A stretch of 64,000 bases of DNA from positions 310,001-374,000 of the forward strand of contig NZ_WEGK01000006.1 of the NCBI RefSeq assembly GCF_009604405.1. Direction: 5' to 3'. Below the pieces are notes generated by a model. The model was not told where the DNA came from. It was given only the letters and a program-made list of their open reading frames with translations, and searched no databases. This stretch comes from Nocardia macrotermitis. Lineage in GTDB: Bacteria; Actinomycetota; Actinomycetes; Mycobacteriales; Mycobacteriaceae. Numbering within the stretch: position 1 is the first letter of the stretch; each line of letters begins with the position of its first letter. Positions 59,858 through 64,000 of the stretch are shown piece after piece. The position numbers were made by a program, and so were the translations under genes.

Positions 59858-60255
59858 GAGTCGGTCGCGGGTGCGGCCATGACCTGCCGGACCTCGATGC
59901 GTTCACCGATCGGCTTGCCGCCCGGACCGGGAGCGGCCGAAGCCTGGGCGGCGATCTCGACGGCGCGCTCGGGGGTGTCCACGTCGACGATCCAGTACCC
60001 GGCCAGGAACTCCTTGGTCTCGGGGAACGGGCCGTCGGTCACCACCGGGGCCGAGCGGCCGTCGGAGCTGACCACCAGAGCCTGATCGGGAAACGCCAGC
60101 CCCTGGGCGTCGACCAGTTCCCCGGAATCGCGCAACTGTTCGCCCAGCATGCGCTGGAAATCGATGTGCGCGGCGATCTCCTCGGGCGTCCACTCGGTAA
60201 TCGGGGTGTCGCAGAATTCGGCGGGCGCATAGGTCTTGATCAGCATGTATTTCAC
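59854..60255 (-). CDS. YciI/DGPF-domain protein, ECF42 partner
   Basis: A 133-residue dimeric alpha-beta-barrel protein with the DGPF motif (VVTDGPFPETKEFLAGYWIV) that names the family. It begins with KYMLIKTYAPAEF and has a helix TPEEIAAHIDFQRMLGEQLR. GTG at 60255 has AGGAG eight bases before. The stop overlaps the sigma-factor start (ATGA), so the two are coupled. The substrate of DGPF proteins is unknown; they are thought to be signalling or catalytic partners of ECF42 factors. Confidence 0.88.
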
Positions 60256-60384
60256 GGTCGGCTCCTGGTGTCGGTTCGGCGGTCGCTCGGCGCAGGCGGT
60301 AACGCCCGCGCCTCGCATCGGGGTTGTTCCCTGAAAGGTCGGAACCGGCGGCCCGGAATCATCACATCCAGATAGTGATCCGCA

Positions 60385-61605
60385 TCACAGCGATGTGGAG
60401 GTGTCCGCCAGACGCTGCGGATCGACCGGTTCACCCGCCCGGACCAGCTCCTTGATCCGATCGGTGACATCCCAGACGTTCACATTCATCCCGGCCAGCA
60501 CCTGATTCCCGGAATCCAGCCAGAACGCCACGAACTCACGAGCGGCGGTATCCCCGCGCACCACAACCGTCGTCTCCTGATCGGGCGCGACGTAACCGGT
60601 GTACTCCATGCCCAGGTCGTACTGATCGGTGAAGAAATACGGCACCCGGTCGTAGACCGCCGCCACGCCCAGCATGGTCCGCGCCGCCACGGCGGGCTGA
60701 TTGAGCGCGGTGGCCCAGTGCTCCACCCGAACGCGCCGCCCCAGCAGCGGATGCTGCTGATCGGCGATATCGCCGACGGCGACGATATCGGGATCGCTCG
60801 TGGCCAGCGACTCGTCCACCAGCACCCCGCCCTCGACCGCGAGCCCGGCGTCGGTGGCCAGATCGATATTGGGCCGCGCCCCCACAGCCACCAGCACCGC
60901 GTCGGCCTCGATGACGGTGTCGTCGTCGAGCCGCACCCCGACCGCGCGCCCCTGATCGGTGACGATCTCCGCGACCCGGGCCCCGCACCGCAGATCCACC
61001 CCGTGCGAGCGATGCAGATCGGCGAACACCTGCCCCATCTCCGCGCCGAGCGCGGCACGCAGCGGCACCGGCTCGCTCTCCAGCACCGTCACCTCGACAT
61101 TCGCCGCCCGCGCGGCCGCGGTGACCTCCAGCCCGATCCAGCCGCCGCCGATCACCGCCAGCCGCCGCACCGAACCGAACAGCTCGATCAGCGCATCGGA
61201 ATCCTCGATGGTCCGCAGGTGATGCACGCCCCGGGCATCGGCCCCGGGCAGCGGCAGCCGGCGCGGCCGCGATCCGGTCGCCAACGCGAGTTTGTCGTAG
61301 GGCAGCGTCGAACCATCCGGTAGCTCAACGGTTTTCGACGCCCGGTCGATCCCGGCCACGGTGGTGCCCAGCATCACCTCGACATGGTGATCGCGGTACC
61401 ACTGCGCGGGCTGCACCGTGAAATCGGGCAGCGCCTGTTTGCCGAGCAGATGTTCCTTGGACAGCGGGGGCCGCTCGTACGGCAGGTGGTCCTCCGCGGC
61501 GATCAGGGTGATCGCACCGGCGAAATCGTCGGCACGCAGATTCTCGGCGATCTTGGCCGCGGCGAGCCCGCCGCCGACGATGACGAACCTGGGATCTGTG
61601 CTCAT
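60385..61605 (-). CDS. NAD(P)/FAD-dependent ferredoxin reductase-like oxidoreductase
   Basis: The 406-residue flavoprotein resembles rhodocoxin/putidaredoxin reductases. FAD motif FVIVGGGLAAAKIAENLR (8-25), PYERPPLSKEHLLG, LALATGSRPRRLPLPGAD, NAD motif LAVIGGGWIGLEVTAAAR, VAVGARPNID and VAVGDIADQQHPLLGRR follow the family order. The C-terminal domain has VEHWATALNQPAVAARTMLG. It transfers electrons from NAD(P)H to a ferredoxin for a P450 or dioxygenase; no partner is adjacent. ATG at 61605 follows GGAGGG. It is divergent from the DsbA-like gene. Confidence 0.92.
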   Translation of the reverse strand: MSTDPRFVIVGGGLAAAKIAENLRADDFAGAITLIAAEDHLPYERPPLSKEHLLGKQALPDFTVQPAQWYRDHHVEVMLGTTVAGIDRASKTVELPDGSTLPYDKLALATGSRPRRLPLPGADARGVHHLRTIEDSDALIELFGSVRRLAVIGGGWIGLEVTAAARAANVEVTVLESEPVPLRAALGAEMGQVFADLHRSHGVDLRCGARVAEIVTDQGRAVGVRLDDDTVIEADAVLVAVGARPNIDLATDAGLAVEGGVLVDESLATSDPDIVAVGDIADQQHPLLGRRVRVEHWATALNQPAVAARTMLGVAAVYDRVPYFFTDQYDLGMEYTGYVAPDQETTVVVRGDTAAREFVAFWLDSGNQVLAGMNVNVWDVTDRIKELVRAGEPVDPQRLADTSTSL

Positions 61606-61753
61606 GCGAACCCTCCGTGCGACGGTGACCAGGTCGTCTCCGACCCTACTGCGACCCACCGACAAGGTCGGGAAATATCCGGAACTTTCCGTCGTTGATG
61701 AGAATTGACGGTGGTGGTGCACCACCGCCCCGAAACTTTCGAGAGGACGCGAC

Positions 61754-62404
61754 GTGAGTGATGCGACAACCGGCACCAGGGACCGGGTGGACTTCTGGTT
61801 CGATCCGCTGTGTCCCTGGTGCTGGATCACCTCCCGCTGGATTCTGGAGGTCGAGAAGGTCCGCGATATCGAGGCCCGCTTCCACGTGATGAGCCTGGCG
61901 GTGCTGAACGAGGGACGCGAGGGTCTGCCCGAGCAGTACGTGGAGATGATGAAGTCCGCGTGGGGCCCGGTGCGGGTGGCCATCGCCGCCGCGCAGAAGC
62001 ACGGTGACGAGGTGCTCGCGCCGCTCTACACCGCGATGGGCACCCGTATCCACAACCGCAAGGAAGAGTACGAGCGCGAGGATCGCGCCGAGTCGTTCGC
62101 GCTGATCATCCCCGAGGCCCTGGCCGAGGTCGGTCTGCCCGCGGAGTTGGCCGAGGCCGCCACCAGCACCGACTACGACGAGGCGCTGCGCGAGAGCCAC
62201 CACGCCGGGATGGACAAGGTCGGCCCCGATGTGGGCACCCCCACCATCCACATCAACGACGTGGCGTTCTTCGGTCCGGTGATCTCGCGGATCCCGCGCG
62301 GCGAGGAGGCCGGCAAGATCTGGGACGGTGCGGTGGCGCTGGCGTCCTACCCGCACTTCTTCGAACTCAAGCGGACCCGCACCGAGGGCCCGGTCTTCGA
62401 CTGA
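61754..62404 (+). CDS. DsbA-family protein, mycothiol-linked oxidoreductase (Rv2466c-like)
   Basis: A 216-residue thioredoxin-fold protein with an inserted helical domain. The active site is CPWC at 20-23 (FWFDPLCPWCWITSRWILE). The cis-Pro segment GTPTIHINDVAFFGPVIS and the C-terminal region match the actinobacterial mycothiol-dependent nitroreductase/mycoredoxin-like group typified by Rv2466c. There is no signal peptide, so it acts in the cytoplasm. The GTG start at 61754 is preceded by GAGAGGACG. It lies before rpiB and nei2, in the same order as in M. tuberculosis, and a strong terminator follows at 62406. Confidence 0.9.
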   Translation: MSDATTGTRDRVDFWFDPLCPWCWITSRWILEVEKVRDIEARFHVMSLAVLNEGREGLPEQYVEMMKSAWGPVRVAIAAAQKHGDEVLAPLYTAMGTRIHNRKEEYEREDRAESFALIIPEALAEVGLPAELAEAATSTDYDEALRESHHAGMDKVGPDVGTPTIHINDVAFFGPVISRIPRGEEAGKIWDGAVALASYPHFFELKRTRTEGPVFD

Positions 62405-62405
62405 A

Positions 62406-62446
62406 ACGAATTGGGGTGCACCGTGATTCGGTGCGCCCCAATTCGT
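62406..62446 (+). terminator. Strong hairpin terminator after the DsbA-like gene
   Basis: Arms 62406-62422 and 62430-62446 pair over 17 bp around GTGATTC. The one imperfect position is a U-G pair in plus-strand RNA. It starts two bases after the stop codon. Confidence 0.85.
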
Positions 62447-62484
62447 CGTCCCCCGGGAATCGTCCTCCGGCCGGGCGAAATCGC

Positions 62485-62652
62485 TCAGCGCACGTTGCTC
62501 GGGATCTCGGTGTAGTGCCCCAGCACCACATACACGTCGGGCACGGTGTGCATGCCGTAGCGCGCCGCGGCCTCGGCCACCATCCGATCCCCCTCGGGAA
62601 ACTGCGTCGGCGACATCCGCACCGAGTCGACCCGCTGTCTCGCGTAGTTCAT
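62485..62652 (-). CDS. Possible small protein (55 aa) antisense to the rpiB leader
   Basis: ATG at 62652 gives 55 codons with strongly GC-rich third positions (above 90 percent, by inspection) and a coherent peptide: RMSPTQFPEGDRMVAEAAAR, YGMHTVPDVYVVLGHYTEIP. The quality is typical of a real coding frame, but no ribosome site precedes the ATG and the frame runs open upstream into the antisense of rpiB. It may be a small gene or the surviving end of a lost gene. Convergent with the DsbA-like gene, separated by its terminator. Function unknown. Confidence 0.4.
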   Translation of the reverse strand: MNYARQRVDSVRMSPTQFPEGDRMVAEAAARYGMHTVPDVYVVLGHYTEIPSNVR

Positions 62653-62721
62653 GCCGGTGACCGGAAATTCGCCGTCGGCCCCGCGTCGGAGCCGCTCGCG
62701 GGGCCTGACACAATCGCTGCC

Positions 62722-63195
62722 ATGCGCGTATACCTGGGTGCCGACCATGCCGGCTTCGAGCTGAAGAATCACATCAAAGACCACCTGAAGCAGGCCGGAC
62801 ACGAGGTGATCGACTGCGGCGCACACGAATACGACGCCGTCGACGACTACCCGGCGTTCTGCATCGATGCCGCGCGGCGCGTGGTCGCCGACGAGGGCAG
62901 CCTCGGCATCGTGCTCGGCGGTAGCGGGAACGGTGAGCAGATCGCCGCGAACAAGGTGCCCGGCGCGCGCTGTGCCCTGGCCTGGAGTGTGGAGACCGCG
63001 CAGCTGGCCCGGCAGCACAACAACGCGCAGCTGATGGGTATCGGCGGTCGGATGCATCCGCTGCCCGAGGCGCTGGCCATCGTCGACGCCTTCCTGGAGA
63101 CCCCGTGGTCGGACGAGGCGCGGCACCAGCGACGCATCGACATCATCGCCGAATACGAGACGACCGGTGTGGCGCCGGAGGTTCCCGCGAACTGA
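62722..63195 (+). CDS. rpiB: Ribose-5-phosphate isomerase B
   Basis: The 157-residue LacAB/RpiB enzyme interconverts ribose 5-phosphate and ribulose 5-phosphate. MRVYLGADHAGFELKNHIK is the phosphate-binding start; VLGGSGNGEQIAANKV (64-79) carries Glu72 in place of the catalytic cysteine of E. coli RpiB, as in the M. tuberculosis enzyme. WSVETAQLARQHNNAQLMGI and the C-terminal HQRRIDIIAEYE are conserved. CACAAT lies about eight bases before the ATG, so the mRNA is probably leaderless. It could also use ribose taken up by the rbs operon after phosphorylation. A terminator follows at 63213. Confidence 0.95.
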   Translation: MRVYLGADHAGFELKNHIKDHLKQAGHEVIDCGAHEYDAVDDYPAFCIDAARRVVADEGSLGIVLGGSGNGEQIAANKVPGARCALAWSVETAQLARQHNNAQLMGIGGRMHPLPEALAIVDAFLETPWSDEARHQRRIDIIAEYETTGVAPEVPAN

Positions 63196-63212
63196 TCGCA
63201 CCACCAGGAGTC

Positions 63213-63250
63213 GATCGCACCCCGTCCGCGCAGTTCGGCGGGGTGCGGTC
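63213..63250 (+). terminator. Hairpin terminator after rpiB
   Basis: GATCGCACCCCG and CGGGGTGCGGTC pair over 12 bp with one U-G pair and a small inner stem. It begins 18 bases after the rpiB stop and before nei2. Confidence 0.65.
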
Positions 63251-63294
63251 GGCTGTGGTGTTGTTCGATCGTGAGTGAAGGGTGAGGACGGGTC

Positions 63295-64000
63295 ATGCCG
63301 GAGGGGCATACGCTGCATCGGCTGGCGAAACTGCATCATCAGCGGTTCGCCGGGGGAATGGTGCGGGTGTCCAGTCCGCAGGGCCGCTTCGCCGAGGGGG
63401 CCGCGCTGGTCGACGGGCGGGTGCTGGTGCGCGCCGAGGCGTGGGGGAAACATCTACTGCACCACTATGATTCGGGCCTGACCGTGCACGTGCACCTGGG
63501 GTTGTACGGGACGTTCACCGAGACGTCCGGGCCGCTGGGTGATCCGGTGGGGCAGGTGCGAATGCGCATCGCCGGTGCCGGTCGGGGCGGGGAGCAGCTG
63601 TATGGGACCGATCTGCGCGGGCCGACCGCCTGCGAGGTGCTGCACGAGCCGGAGGTCGCGGCGCTGACCGCTCGGCTGGGCCCGGATCCGTTGCGCCGCA
63701 ACGCCGATCCCACGGCGGCCTGGGACCGCATCCGACGTTCGTCGCGCTCGGTGGGCGCGCTGCTGATGGATCAGAAGGTGCTGGCCGGGGTCGGCAACGT
63801 CTATCGCGCGGAAGTGCTGTTCCGGCACGGGATTTCGCCGCAACGCCCCGGGCGCGAGTTGAGCGTGGCCGAATGGGACGAGCTGTGGGCGGATCTGGTC
63901 GAGCTCATGCGGGTCGGGGTGCGGCAGGGCAAGATCGTCGTGGTACGTCGCGAACACGACCACGGCGCACCGTCTTACGTCGAGGGCAAGCCGCGCACCT
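63295..64000 (+). CDS. nei2: Fpg/Nei-family DNA glycosylase (Nei2-like), 3' truncated by window edge
   Basis: The first 235 residues are present. The catalytic proline and glutamate are in MPEGHTLHRLAKLHHQRF, where cleavage of the initiator methionine exposes Pro2 next to Glu3. GKHLLHHYDSGLTVHVHLGLYG is the lysine-bearing strand, and SVGALLMDQKVLAGVGNVYRAEVLF is the helix-two-turn-helix that holds the abasic site. The zinc finger, if present, lies beyond the window. It excises oxidised pyrimidines and nicks abasic sites. Its place after rpiB matches M. tuberculosis Rv2465c-Rv2464c. The frame runs off the end and was read directly. Confidence 0.9.
   Translation, partial: MPEGHTLHRLAKLHHQRFAGGMVRVSSPQGRFAEGAALVDGRVLVRAEAWGKHLLHHYDSGLTVHVHLGLYGTFTETSGPLGDPVGQVRMRIAGAGRGGEQLYGTDLRGPTACEVLHEPEVAALTARLGPDPLRRNADPTAAWDRIRRSSRSVGALLMDQKVLAGVGNVYRAEVLFRHGISPQRPGRELSVAEWDELWADLVELMRVGVRQGKIVVVRREHDHGAPSYVEGKPRT

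Overview
The window is chromosomal DNA from a high-GC actinomycete of the Nocardia/Rhodococcus/Mycobacterium group. GC-rich third codon positions, frequent GTG and TTG starts, four-base ATGA/GTGA overlaps between operon genes and several apparently leaderless starts all fit. From memory, the right half also matches a Mycobacterium tuberculosis neighbourhood (Rv2464c to Rv2478c): ssb-like gene, ettA, NAD-glutamate dehydrogenase, thioesterase, HNH nuclease, glbO, aglA, ctaJ, DUF5130, pepN, DsbA-like protein, rpiB, nei2. Nocardia is the most likely genus. No insertion sequence, prophage or CRISPR array was seen.

Left part (1-30 kb) is accessory metabolism and regulation. It starts with the C-terminal end of a WD40 protein and a DUF445 membrane protein. 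A complete ribose operon follows (rbsBCAKD, minus strand) with a divergent LacI regulator and a clear palindromic operator between them. Next come a secreted barnase/T1-like ribonuclease, an HxlR/VOC pair, an Old Yellow Enzyme, a compact second-type leucyl-tRNA synthetase and an MHS-type transporter. A resorcinol/hydroxyquinol operon (monooxygenase, maleylacetate reductase, ring-cleavage dioxygenase; AraC regulator divergent) is followed by FMN reductase, VOC and pirin genes. A vanillate-type non-oxidative decarboxylase operon (ubiX-like, ubiD-like, vdcD and a fourth small gene) is divergent from a MarR gene, with two copies of a 14-bp palindrome between them. After tRNA-Arg(TCT), a second MarR gene diverges from an FSP1-like flavoprotein around a 39-bp perfect palindrome.

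Right part (30-64 kb) is mostly conserved housekeeping: a CopD-CtaG copper/cytochrome oxidase assembly fusion, ssb, ettA, the 1629-residue NAD-GDH, azlCD with its cupin regulator, glbO, aglA, ctaJ, pepN, purC, rpiB and nei2. Between the respiratory genes and pepN sits an insert with an acyl-CoA dehydrogenase-fold flavoenzyme, a TetR gene and, most interesting, a ClpP module. That module has two adjacent ClpP genes, one with its catalytic serine replaced by alanine, convergent with a ClgR/PopR-like regulator whose last four residues are ALAA. A second insert holds a Uma2 nuclease, an ECF sigma factor with a YciI/DGPF partner, and a ferredoxin-reductase-like flavoprotein.

Main points for a second look: the half-degenerate ClpP pair with a degron-ended regulator; one isolated type I-E-like CRISPR repeat just before ettA; the compact extra LeuRS; the fourth gene of the decarboxylase operon; and several strong palindromes and repeats in intergenic DNA. 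Gene names come from recognised motifs and family knowledge; no database search was run.
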